Of a DNA stretch of 64,000 bases, positions 43,290-51,224 are shown piece by piece; the first letter of the stretch is position 1, and each line of letters opens with the position of its first letter. The notes under the pieces are model-generated. The model did no database searches and was not told the DNA's origin. It saw only the letters and a list, made by a program, of their open reading frames with translations. This DNA is from JACPUX01 sp964517465 (GTDB lineage Bacteria > Pseudomonadota > Gammaproteobacteria > Burkholderiales > Casimicrobiaceae), in assembly GCA_964517465.1 (NCBI GenBank), contig CAZFEK010000002.1:62001-126000 (forward strand), read 5' to 3'. Made by a program: the position numbers and the translations under genes.

Positions 43290-45146
43290 ATGCTTGCAAA
43301 ACTACTGCGGCTGTCACTGATTGCGGCGCTTTTTGCTTTGTCGACGAACGGCCGTGCAGCCGAGGAACTCCTCGATCCTGAAGTTGCGTTCAAGCTGGAC
43401 GCGCAGGTGCTCGATGCGCGCAACCTGGAGGTGCGCTTTCGTATCGCCGAGCGCTATTTTCTCTACCGCGAGAAATTTCGCTTCGCCTTGGAGGGTGCCC
43501 AGCTCGGGCAACCTCGCTTCCCACCCGGGAAGATCAAAGATGACGAATATTTCGGACGGGTCGAGACCTACCGGGGAGAGCTGCGCATCCCGATTCCGCT
43601 GGAAGGTGCGACGGCGGGCCAGAAGCTAAAGCTGAGCGTGACTTCGCAAGGTTGCGCCGACTTGGGGGTCTGTTTCCCGCCACAAACTCAGCAGGTGAGC
43701 CTGACCGTTCCCGCTGCCGTCGCCGCGCTCAATAAGGCAGCTGGAGCGGAGAAGGCGCGAGAGGCGGCCGGGAACGGATTGACCCAGGCGGAAAGCACGA
43801 CCGGTTCGAGGCCGGAACCGGTGCCGAAGCCCAACCCGGCCGCAGCCTATGAGGATGCCGGGCAGGCGGAGCGACTCTTGGGCAGCAGCAGTCTGGTCCT
43901 GGCTCTGGGCGGCTTTTTTGGTTTCGGCCTGCTGCTTGCGTTCACTCCCTGCATGCTCCCGATGCTGCCGATTCTGTCTGGCCTGATCGTCGGGCATGGC
44001 AACAGCGTGACTGCCGCGCGGGGTTTCCTGCTTGCTTTGGTTTATGTTCTGGGCATGGCGATTACTTACGCCCTTGCCGGCGTTTTGGCGGCCAGCAGCG
44101 GGTTTCTCCTTGCAAGCGCCTTGCAGAATCCCTGGGTGCTCGGCGCCTTTGCCGCGATCTTCGTGCTTCTGGCGTTATCGATGTTCGGCGTATACCACCT
44201 GCAAATGCCTCATGGCATGCAGGCGGCGCTGCGACATCGGGTGGATCGGCTCCCTGGCGGCAGGTACGCCGCGGTGCTTTTCATGGGTGTGCTCTCCGGC
44301 CTCATCATCGGGCCTTGCGTCGCGGCGCCGCTCGCCGGGGCGCTGCTCTACATCGCCAAGACTGGGGACCAAGTCTTGGGCGGGGCGGCGCTATTTGCCA
44401 TGGGCCTGGGCATGGGTGGGCCCCTCTTGTTGATCGGAGCCTCGGCGGGTTCGGTTTTGCCGCGCGCCGGCGTATGGATGGAATCCGTTCAGCACACCTT
44501 CGGCTGGATGCTGCTTTTCCTGGCCGCCTGGTTGATCGCCCCGGTGCTGCCGCTGGCTGCGCAAATGGCCGTCTGGGGAACGCTGCTTTGCACCCTAGCG
44601 GTATATCTGCGAGTGCTCGATGCCTTGCCGGCGGACGCGCCCGGGCTGCGGCGCCTGGGCAAGGCGTTAGGCGTGGTGGCGTTGCTCGCCGGCGTCGCTC
44701 AATGGGTGGGCGCCTTGAGCGGCAGCAGCGACGTTCTCCAACCGCTGTCCGGCTTACGCGGCGCCGTCGCGGCCCCCGCGGGGGCGGCACCCCAGTTCCA
44801 GAAGATCAAGGATCTCCCGCAGTTAGAGCGCGCCTTGGCGCAGGCGAAAGGGCGGCCGGTGATGCTCGATTTTTACGCCGATTGGTGTGTCTCCTGCAAA
44901 GAAATGGAGCGCTTCACCTTTGCCGAGAGCAAAGTCGCCGCGAAGCTCCAGCAGTTCGTGCTTTTGCAGGCTGACGTTACCGCCAACGACGAGGCCGCCA
45001 GGGCCTTGCTCCATCGCTTTGGCTTGTTCGGTCCGCCTGGCATCATCTTCTTCAATGCCGAGGGGCAAGAAATCACCCCCACCCGAGTGATCGGCTTTAT
45101 GCCGGCCGATCGTTTCCTGGCGGTGCTCAACGGCCTTCCGGGTTGA
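43290..45146 (+). CDS. dsbD: Thiol:disulfide interchange protein DsbD
   Basis: 618 residues, full three-domain protein. A signal peptide (1-23) leads to a periplasmic alpha domain (about 25-145) with the redox Cys pair in GCADLGVC. The membrane beta domain (about 195-480, eight helices) has the Cys of FTPCMLPMLP and of IIGPCVAAPLAG. The C-terminal thioredoxin domain has ADWCVSCKEME. It moves electrons from cytoplasmic thioredoxin to periplasmic proteins. The next gene, a TlpA-like thioredoxin, is a plausible client. Confidence 0.96.
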   Translation: MLAKLLRLSLIAALFALSTNGRAAEELLDPEVAFKLDAQVLDARNLEVRFRIAERYFLYREKFRFALEGAQLGQPRFPPGKIKDDEYFGRVETYRGELRIPIPLEGATAGQKLKLSVTSQGCADLGVCFPPQTQQVSLTVPAAVAALNKAAGAEKAREAAGNGLTQAESTTGSRPEPVPKPNPAAAYEDAGQAERLLGSSSLVLALGGFFGFGLLLAFTPCMLPMLPILSGLIVGHGNSVTAARGFLLALVYVLGMAITYALAGVLAASSGFLLASALQNPWVLGAFAAIFVLLALSMFGVYHLQMPHGMQAALRHRVDRLPGGRYAAVLFMGVLSGLIIGPCVAAPLAGALLYIAKTGDQVLGGAALFAMGLGMGGPLLLIGASAGSVLPRAGVWMESVQHTFGWMLLFLAAWLIAPVLPLAAQMAVWGTLLCTLAVYLRVLDALPADAPGLRRLGKALGVVALLAGVAQWVGALSGSSDVLQPLSGLRGAVAAPAGAAPQFQKIKDLPQLERALAQAKGRPVMLDFYADWCVSCKEMERFTFAESKVAAKLQQFVLLQADVTANDEAARALLHRFGLFGPPGIIFFNAEGQEITPTRVIGFMPADRFLAVLNGLPG

Positions 45147-45174
45147 AACTTCGGATCGAGGGGGTAGAGCTAGC

Positions 45175-45810
45175 GTGGATGAGGAGGGCGGGAAGCCGCA
45201 AGCGGGTGGCCTGGCCGATCGAGCGATGGGCCCAGAGTCCACATACCGCCGCAGCTGGAAATCGATCTTGCTCGGTGGGCCGGGGCTCGTCCTGCTCGGA
45301 TTGCTCCTCGTCCTGGCGGGTGCCGGCGCGCTTCGGTGGGCGACACCGCCGCAGGCTAAACCGGCCGAAAAGTTGTCGGCAGCCCGGGACGCGCGACCCC
45401 TGCTGGAGTCGGTCTACCCCGATCTGCAAGGCCGGCCGCAGCCGTTCAAGCAGTGGGAGGGCAGGGTGCTCGTGGTCAACTACTGGGCCACTTGGTGCGG
45501 GCCTTGCCGGGACGAAATTCCGGATCTCGTTCGTCTTCAGGGGCGCTTGGCGCAGGAAGCGGTCACTATCGTCGGCTTGGCGATCGACCAGACGGAATCC
45601 GTGCGCAGCTTCGTCGAGGAGTTTTCCATCGGCTACCCCATTCTGGTCGGAGGATTCCCAGCACTCGACACCGCCCGTGCCGCGGGCAACACTTACGCCG
45701 TCCTCCCGTTTACCGTGATCATCGATCGCCAAGGTCGGATCGCCGAGGCACATTTGGGAAGAATTTCTGCAGAACGGTTGGAAACCATGATCCGTCAAGC
45801 GCTGCGCTGA
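45175..45810 (+). CDS. TlpA/ResA-like membrane-anchored thioredoxin
   Basis: 211 residues from GTG 45175; an ATG at 45226 would remove 17 residues and is equally plausible. One N-terminal membrane helix (about 32-52) is followed by a thioredoxin fold with NYWATWCGPCRDEIPDLVRL (active C-G-P-C), GLAIDQTESVRSF and the cis-Pro region AVLPFTVIIDRQG. It faces the periplasm and reduces disulfides, for example in cytochrome c maturation. It is placed between dsbD and aroQ. Confidence 0.9.
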   Translation: MDEEGGKPQAGGLADRAMGPESTYRRSWKSILLGGPGLVLLGLLLVLAGAGALRWATPPQAKPAEKLSAARDARPLLESVYPDLQGRPQPFKQWEGRVLVVNYWATWCGPCRDEIPDLVRLQGRLAQEAVTIVGLAIDQTESVRSFVEEFSIGYPILVGGFPALDTARAAGNTYAVLPFTVIIDRQGRIAEAHLGRISAERLETMIRQALR

Positions 45811-45920
45811 GGGTACTGGCGCGGAATTGATCATCAGCCGAGAAAAGCCGGGAAATGCTAGACAAGTTGCCGCCAATTGCGGCAAACTTGCGCCCTCGTC
45901 GTCGCCCTGGAGGAGTCCTG

Positions 45921-46427
45921 ATGGGCCAGGAAAAACGCCGCCCGAAAGCCAAGGACGAGCAAACTGCGGCCCCTGGTGATGGTTCCCGCGTGGCCATCCT
46001 GGTATTGCATGGGCCCAACCTGAATCTCTTGGGTTCACGCGAACCGGAAATATACGGCCATACGACCTTGCGCCAGCTCGATCAGCGCTTGGCGCGCCAG
46101 GCTGCCGACGGGGGCTGCCGGCTGGCTTCTTTCCAGAGCAATCACGAAGGGGATTTGATCGATCGCGTTCATTTGGCCCGGGAGGAGGGCGTGCGCTTCA
46201 TACTGATCAACCCCGGGGGGCTTACCCATACCAGCGTGTCCTTGCGCGACGCATTGCTGGGCGTGGCGATCCCTTTTGTCGAAGTGCATTTGTCCAACGT
46301 GCATGCGCGGGAAGCTTTTCGGCGCCATTCGTATTTTTCCGACGTCGCGGTGGGATGTATCGTCGGTCTGGGCGTCAAAGCTTATGAGCTGGCGCTTTCG
46401 TATGCGCTTGCGAGGTTACAGGAGTGA
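45921..46427 (+). CDS. aroQ: Type II 3-dehydroquinate dehydratase AroQ
   Basis: 168 residues from ATG 45921, chosen for the strong GGAGGAG site 5 nt upstream. Family homology begins at residue 25 (VAILVLHGPNLNLLGSREPEIYG), so the first 20-odd basic residues are an extension beyond the usual length of about 145-150. Also present are the catalytic Tyr in YG, QSNHEGDLIDRVH, LINPGGLTHTSVSLRDAL and EVHLSNVHAREAFRRHS. It makes 3-dehydroshikimate. It is 8 bp before accB. Confidence 0.95.
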   Translation: MGQEKRRPKAKDEQTAAPGDGSRVAILVLHGPNLNLLGSREPEIYGHTTLRQLDQRLARQAADGGCRLASFQSNHEGDLIDRVHLAREEGVRFILINPGGLTHTSVSLRDALLGVAIPFVEVHLSNVHAREAFRRHSYFSDVAVGCIVGLGVKAYELALSYALARLQE

Positions 46428-46435
46428 TTTAACTC

Positions 46436-46912
46436 ATGGATTTAAGAAAACTAAAGAAACTCATCGACCTCGTCGAGGAGTCGGGGATTGCAGAGCTGGA
46501 GGTTACCGAGGGTGAGGAGAGGGTCAGGATCACGCGCGCCGTGCCGGCGAGCCCGACCTTGCAGACCGTTACCCTGCCGCCCTTGCCCCAGGGGAGCTAT
46601 GCCCCGCCAACCCAGGCCGCCCCGGCGGCGCCGACTGCCCAGCAAGCGGCTGCTGCGTCTGCGCCGGCAGAACCCGAAGGGCATGTGGTCAAATCACCCA
46701 TGGTCGGCACCTTTTATCGCGCCTCGTCGCCGGATACCAAAGCGTTTGCCGAGGTCGGACAGAACGTAGCCGTGGGCGACACGCTTTGTATCATCGAAGC
46801 GATGAAGCTGATGAACGAAATCGAGTCCGACCAGGCCGGAGTGATCAAAGCTGTTTTGGTCGAGAACGGGCAACCGGTCGAATACGGTCAGCCGCTTTTT
46901 CTCATCGGCTAG
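46436..46912 (+). CDS. accB: Biotin carboxyl carrier protein of acetyl-CoA carboxylase AccB
   Basis: 158 residues. An N-terminal helix (MDLRKLKKLIDLVEESG) and a Pro/Ala-rich linker (about 48-82) precede the biotinyl domain (about 84-158) with KSPMVGTFYRASSPD and the biotinylated Lys 124 in EAMKLMNE. BirA at 27234-28256 should attach the biotin. It is followed by accC after about 110 bp. Confidence 0.98.
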   Translation: MDLRKLKKLIDLVEESGIAELEVTEGEERVRITRAVPASPTLQTVTLPPLPQGSYAPPTQAAPAAPTAQQAAAASAPAEPEGHVVKSPMVGTFYRASSPDTKAFAEVGQNVAVGDTLCIIEAMKLMNEIESDQAGVIKAVLVENGQPVEYGQPLFLIG

Positions 46913-47023
46913 CTCTGGCGCGCTTTTGCAGCGCCGACGGCCGGTTCCCAGACCAAGCGAATTTTCATCAACCCCAGAGCGGCACCGGGCGAGCAGCCTG
47001 CCGCTCGATGCGGGAGTCAGCAG

Positions 47024-48382
47024 GTGTTCGAAAAGATACTCATTGCGAACCGAGGTGAAATTGCCCTGCGCATTCAGCGCGCCTGCCGCGAAATGGGCAT
47101 CAAGACCGTGGTGGTGCATTCGGTGGCCGATGCCGAGGCCAAGTATGTCCGGCTGGCCGACGAGTCGGTTTGCATCGGCCCCGCCCCTAGCAGCCAGAGT
47201 TACCTCAATATTCCGGCCATCATCAGCGCCGCCGAGGTTACCGATGCCGAGGCCATTCATCCGGGTTATGGCTTCCTTTCGGAAAACGCAGATTTTGCCG
47301 ACAAGGTGGAGCGTAGCGGTTTCGTGTTTATCGGCCCCCGCGCCGAGACCATACGGCTGATGGGAGACAAGGTTAGCGCCAAGAACGCCATGAAGGAGGC
47401 GGGCGTGCCCTGTGTGCCGGGTTCCGAAGGCGCACTGCCGGAAGAGCCCAAAGAGATCATCCGCATTGCGCGCAGCGTGGGTTATCCGGTGATCATCAAA
47501 GCCGCCGGCGGCGGAGGCGGCCGCGGGATGCGTGTGGTGCATACCGAGGCAGCGCTGCTGAACGCCGTGAACCTGACTCGCGCCGAGGCGCAGGCGGCTT
47601 TCGGCAACCCCATGGTGTACATGGAAAAATACCTGGAGAATCCGCGGCACGTGGAGATTCAGGTGCTTGCCGATGAGCACCGCAATGCCATTTACCTCGG
47701 CGAGCGCGATTGCTCCATGCAGCGCCGGCACCAGAAAATTATCGAAGAGGCGCCGGCGCCCGGAATCGCTCCCCGCGTCATCGCAAAAATCGGCGAGCGC
47801 TGCGCCGATGCTTGTCGGCAGATCGGCTACCGCGGTGCCGGCACTTTCGAATTCCTGTATGAAAACGAGGAGTTCTATTTTATCGAAATGAATACCCGGG
47901 TGCAGGTGGAGCACCCGGTCACCGAACTGATCACCGGCGTGGACATCGTGCAGGAACAAATCCGCATCGCGGCAGGCGAGAAATTGCGTTTCAAACAACG
48001 CGAGATCGAAAAGCAAGGCCACGCCGTCGAGTGCCGGATCAATGCCGAAGACCCTTATACTTTTGTTCCTTCGCCGGGGCGCATCACCTCCTGGCACCCG
48101 CCCGGCGGGCCGGGAATCCGGGTCGATTCCCACGTCTACCACGGCTATTTCGTGCCCCCGCATTACGATTCGATGATCGGGAAAGTTATTGCCTTCGGCG
48201 AGACGCGGGAACAGGCGATGGCGCGCATGCACGTTGCGCTTTCGGAAATGGTGGTGGAAGGCATCAAAACCAATATTCCCTTGCACCAGGAGTTACTGGC
48301 CGATGAGATGTTCCGCCGTGGCGGGACTTCCATCCATTACCTCGAGCAGCGCCTGGCCAAGACCAAAAAAACCGGCGCCTGA
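47024..48382 (+). CDS. accC: Biotin carboxylase AccC
   Basis: 452 residues from GTG 47024 (GGGAG upstream). The ATP-grasp enzyme starts FEKILIANRGEIALRI. It has EAIHPGYGFLSENADF, the Gly-rich lid KAAGGGGGRGMR, the catalytic ERDCSMQRRHQK, FYFIEMNTRVQVEHPVTE and ECRINAEDP. It carboxylates the biotin on AccB to start fatty-acid synthesis. It is followed 1 bp later by prmA. Confidence 0.98.
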   Translation: MFEKILIANRGEIALRIQRACREMGIKTVVVHSVADAEAKYVRLADESVCIGPAPSSQSYLNIPAIISAAEVTDAEAIHPGYGFLSENADFADKVERSGFVFIGPRAETIRLMGDKVSAKNAMKEAGVPCVPGSEGALPEEPKEIIRIARSVGYPVIIKAAGGGGGRGMRVVHTEAALLNAVNLTRAEAQAAFGNPMVYMEKYLENPRHVEIQVLADEHRNAIYLGERDCSMQRRHQKIIEEAPAPGIAPRVIAKIGERCADACRQIGYRGAGTFEFLYENEEFYFIEMNTRVQVEHPVTELITGVDIVQEQIRIAAGEKLRFKQREIEKQGHAVECRINAEDPYTFVPSPGRITSWHPPGGPGIRVDSHVYHGYFVPPHYDSMIGKVIAFGETREQAMARMHVALSEMVVEGIKTNIPLHQELLADEMFRRGGTSIHYLEQRLAKTKKTGA

Positions 48383-48383
48383 A

Positions 48384-49280
48384 GTGGCCTATCTCGCCTT
48401 GATCTTTGAGGCCGATGCAGACGGCGCCGAGGCCTGGTCCGATGCGCTGCTGGAGGCCGGGGCACTGGCGGTGGACATCACCGATGCGGTAGCGGGAACC
48501 GCAGCCGAATCACCGCTCTTTGGTGAGCCCGGCGCGGCCGGCACTGCTGGTTTTGCCTGGCCCCGCAACCGGGTGATGGCATTGTTTCCCGAAGGTGCTC
48601 CGGCAACCCGCATTCTGGCTGAACTGGGGGCGCGTCACCAACTGCCGGAACTCGGCGCGGTGCTGGAACGGAACCTCGACGAGCAGGACTGGGTGCGCCT
48701 CACTCAGGCGCAGTTCGGACCGATCGAGATTTCTCCCTCACTCTGGGTCGTTCCGAGCTGGAGCGAGCCGGTGAATCCCGCCGCCATCAACATCAAACTG
48801 GATCCTGGGCTCGCCTTCGGTACCGGCAGTCACGCCACGACTCGCCTTTGCCTGCGGTGGCTCGCCGCCCATTTGCGGCCCGGCGAGTCGGTGCTCGATT
48901 ACGGTTGCGGTTCGGGCCTTCTTGCCATCGCCGCCGAACGATTGGGCGCCGCCGCGGTGAACGGCGTGGACATCGACCCCCAAGCCGTGTCGGCGGCTCA
49001 GGGCAATGCGCAGCGCAACGGTGTGGTTGCGCGTTTCTATTTGCCTGGGCAAGAGCCCGAGGTGCCCTGCCGGGTGGTGGTCGCCAACATCCTCACCAAT
49101 CCCCTGTGCGCCCTGGCGCCCCTGCTCGCGGAAAGACTTGCTCCTGGCGGCGCTTTGGTGCTGTCCGGCATTTTGTCCGCGCAGGCAGAGAAGGTGATCG
49201 CAGCCTACGCTCCCTGGCTGGCACTGGAGGTTTGGGCCGAGGAAGACGGGTGGGTTGCCCTCACGGGCCGCAAACCCTAA
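48384..49280 (+). CDS. prmA: Ribosomal protein L11 methyltransferase PrmA
   Basis: 298 residues from GTG 48384, which begins the family homology (MAYLALIFEADADGAEAWSD). The N-terminal substrate-recognition domain (about 1-105) is followed by the methyltransferase core with DPGLAFGTGSHATTRLCLRWL (key GTGSHATT), VLDYGCGSGLLAIAA, GVDIDPQAV and the NILTNPL motif. It trimethylates L11. The accC-prmA-DUF3426 order is usual in betaproteobacteria. Confidence 0.95.
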   Translation: MAYLALIFEADADGAEAWSDALLEAGALAVDITDAVAGTAAESPLFGEPGAAGTAGFAWPRNRVMALFPEGAPATRILAELGARHQLPELGAVLERNLDEQDWVRLTQAQFGPIEISPSLWVVPSWSEPVNPAAINIKLDPGLAFGTGSHATTRLCLRWLAAHLRPGESVLDYGCGSGLLAIAAERLGAAAVNGVDIDPQAVSAAQGNAQRNGVVARFYLPGQEPEVPCRVVVANILTNPLCALAPLLAERLAPGGALVLSGILSAQAEKVIAAYAPWLALEVWAEEDGWVALTGRKP

Positions 49281-49292
49281 GCTTCGTTTCCG

Positions 49293-50120
49293 ATGTCGGC
49301 GCTAATGCATACTCGTTGTCCCAAATGCCAGACCGTGTTTCGCATCACGGCGGAACAGCTTTCTTTGCGCGAGGGGCGAGTGCGCTGCGGCCAGTGCCAC
49401 TCGGTCTTTGACGGGCGCCGATATCTGGTCGAGCCTCGTCAGAACGTGCTAGCCCACCCTGAGTACGAACTCGAAGAAGGTTTCGATCCGGCTAAGGGTC
49501 CGCCAACGATGACGCTGCGCAAGGCCGTAGCGGAAGACAAGGCGGCTTCGGGCGATTCGGGGACCGAGGCGAGTCCGATCTTGGAGGAAGCGCCCTTGCG
49601 CTTGCCGGGAGAACTTGCCACCGCGCAAAGGCGGCTCAGTCCGGCCGAGCGATGGGGCTATGGGCTTGGCGTCTTGCTGCTGGCAAGCGCCCTGCTCGCG
49701 CAAATCGTCTTCGGCTTTCGTGATCGGCTCAGCGCCGAATACCCCGAGGTGGGCGAGTGGCTGCGCCCGGCGTGCGCGCAACTGGGCTGCACGATCGGGC
49801 CGCCGCGAGAGGTGGGCCGCATCACCATCGAAGCATCCGACTTGCAGGCCGACCCGGCGCGCAAAGGCCTGCTCGTGCTTTCCGCCACGCTGCGCAACCG
49901 CGCCGGATTTTCGGTTGCCTATCCGCATCTTGAACTGAGCTTGCAAGACCTGCAGGGCCAAGTGGTCGCCCGCCGGGTCTTCGGGCCGCCGGAATACCTC
50001 GTGCCGCCGGTGTCCGCAGAGCGGGGGCTGGCTGGCGGCGAGGAGCACTACCTGGCGCTTTATCTGGATGCGGGTGGGCTGCGAGCGGAGGGTTACAAGC
50101 TGGAGTCGTTTTATCCCTGA
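49293..50120 (+). CDS. Zinc-ribbon DUF3426 membrane protein
   Basis: 275 residues. The N-terminal MJ0042-type zinc ribbon (about 7-42) has TRCPKCQTVFRIT and VRCGQCHSVFDGR. A charged linker is followed by one membrane helix (about 123-143, WGYGLGVLLLASALLAQIVF). The DUF3426 periplasmic domain (about 150-275) has RPACAQLGCTI, LSATLRNRAGFSVAYPHLELSL and RRVFGPPEYL. Role unknown; the layout suggests a link between a cytoplasmic zinc ribbon and the envelope. It sits 12 bp after prmA. Confidence 0.88.
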   Translation: MSALMHTRCPKCQTVFRITAEQLSLREGRVRCGQCHSVFDGRRYLVEPRQNVLAHPEYELEEGFDPAKGPPTMTLRKAVAEDKAASGDSGTEASPILEEAPLRLPGELATAQRRLSPAERWGYGLGVLLLASALLAQIVFGFRDRLSAEYPEVGEWLRPACAQLGCTIGPPREVGRITIEASDLQADPARKGLLVLSATLRNRAGFSVAYPHLELSLQDLQGQVVARRVFGPPEYLVPPVSAERGLAGGEEHYLALYLDAGGLRAEGYKLESFYP

Positions 50121-50139
50121 GCGCTCGGCATCTGCCGAT

Positions 50140-50595
50140 TCAGGATTGCTCCCAGGGCAATCCCGCCGCGCGCCAGCCGCCGATGGTGCTGCGGTGCCCA
50201 TGCTCGTCGCGCGCGCCTTCGAAGCCTTCCAGGACATTGAAACAGCACTCATAACCGGCGGCAGTCGCGGCGCGGGCGGCCAAATCGGAGCGCGCGCCGC
50301 TGCGGCAGATGAATAGAAGCGGCGCCTTGCGGTCAGGAACCGCCGACTGGACCTCTGCGATGAAGCGCTCGTTGAGGTGCATGTCCGGATAGGATTGCCA
50401 TTCGATCAGCGGGCAACCGGAAACATGGCCCACCCAATCCCACTCGGCATTGGTGCGAACGTCGATCATGCGCGCTTCGGGAGACTCCTGAAGCAAGGCA
50501 GCCGCTTCGCGAGGCAATAATGCACCAAAATAGGGCAGACCCATTTCCGCGCCGCGCTTACGCGCAAGGGTCAGCAAATCATCGAGTTGACTCAT
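50140..50595 (-). CDS. Rhodanese-like sulfurtransferase
   Basis: 151 residues, one rhodanese domain (about 20-140). Signals are ARMIDVRTNAEWDWVGHVSG and the active-site loop LLFICRSGARSD with the persulfide Cys, then AGYECCFNVLEGFEGARD and GWRAAGLPW at the end. It can carry a sulfane sulfur; the acceptor is unknown. It is convergent with the DUF3426 gene. Confidence 0.9.
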   Translation of the reverse strand: MSQLDDLLTLARKRGAEMGLPYFGALLPREAAALLQESPEARMIDVRTNAEWDWVGHVSGCPLIEWQSYPDMHLNERFIAEVQSAVPDRKAPLLFICRSGARSDLAARAATAAGYECCFNVLEGFEGARDEHGHRSTIGGWRAAGLPWEQS

Positions 50596-51050
50596 AGAAA
50601 ACGAATCCGAAACCGTCCGTTGCCCGTATCAGTTCGGTCAGGGCGACCGACTGCGAGGAAAGGCGCCTATTATAGCGTGAACATCGTGACTTCCAGCGCG
50701 AACGGTCTAGGCGACCAGGCGCAGCCGGGGGGGCTGCATCCGACCCCTGGGCTGCGGCGGGCAACTCCGCTTTGCCTCCGGATTGCTTCGGCGCGACGGC
50801 ACCGGGCGAGGGCGCAGCTCTAGGCGCGTGCCCGGAGGCGGCGGAACCGACTGGACTTCGTGCCTCTGCGGTGCTGGTCGCTGCCCTTGGTTTGGGAGCG
50901 CGCGGTGAGGCTTCTGCGCGGCAGGCGGTTGAGCGTCTTGCCCCACTTGCCCCATGCGGCGCGCAGGTCGGGACGCTTCGGCGGGCCGCTCTCGCCGGGC
51001 GTTCGAAACGGAGTAAAATGCCGAGTTCGATCGAGGACGTATCGCTCTGT
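50596..51050. other. Long non-coding stretch upstream of the glnA control region
   Basis: About 450 bp of GC-rich sequence between the rhodanese gene and the NtrC sites. Short open frames exist on both strands, but they have low-complexity Arg/Ala/Pro composition and no recognisable family. I see no RNA gene and no clear repeat. Confidence 0.4.
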
Positions 51051-51067
51051 TGCACCAAAGCCGTGCG
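51051..51067 (+). promoter_or_regulatory. NtrC binding site 1 upstream of glnA
   Basis: The 17-bp dyad TGCACCAAAGCCGTGCG matches the NtrC pattern TGCAC-N7-GTGCA with only the last base different. Its centre is 29 bp (about three helical turns) from site 2, which suits cooperative binding of two dimers as an enhancer. Confidence 0.8.
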
Positions 51068-51079
51068 CTTCGCTCCGGA

Positions 51080-51096
51080 TGCACCACGTTAGTGCA
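51080..51096 (+). promoter_or_regulatory. NtrC binding site 2 upstream of glnA
   Basis: The 17-bp dyad TGCACCACGTTAGTGCA is a perfect match to both NtrC half-sites (TGCAC-N7-GTGCA). It is centred about 87 bp before the predicted sigma-54 start, a normal enhancer distance. Confidence 0.85.
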
Positions 51097-51148
51097 ACGT
51101 TTTCTTGCGCTCGCCCGGTAGACGCACGATGTATGCGGTTTTGCCGCA

Positions 51149-51164
51149 TGGCACGAATGCTGCT
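51149..51164 (+). promoter_or_regulatory. Sigma-54 promoter of glnA
   Basis: TGGCAC-GAATG-CTGCT has the invariant GG at -24 and GC at -12 with the exact spacing; only one T of the TTGC element is replaced by C. Transcription should start near 51175, about 50 bp before the glnA ATG. With the two NtrC sites it makes glnA nitrogen-controlled. Confidence 0.88.
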
Positions 51165-51224
51165 TAATGCGCGGGCGCAGTGATTTTGCTTTGCAGTCTG
51201 AGAACCTTCCCTTAGGAGAAAGCC

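Noticed and set aside
46694..48286. A long minus-strand frame opposite accB-accC
   Set aside because: Both sense genes are intact and diagnostic; the antisense product has only low-information sequence.
50587..51092. Small genes in the region before glnA
   Set aside because: The open frames are short, biased to Arg, Ala and Pro, lack good ribosome sites, and one overlaps the NtrC sites.
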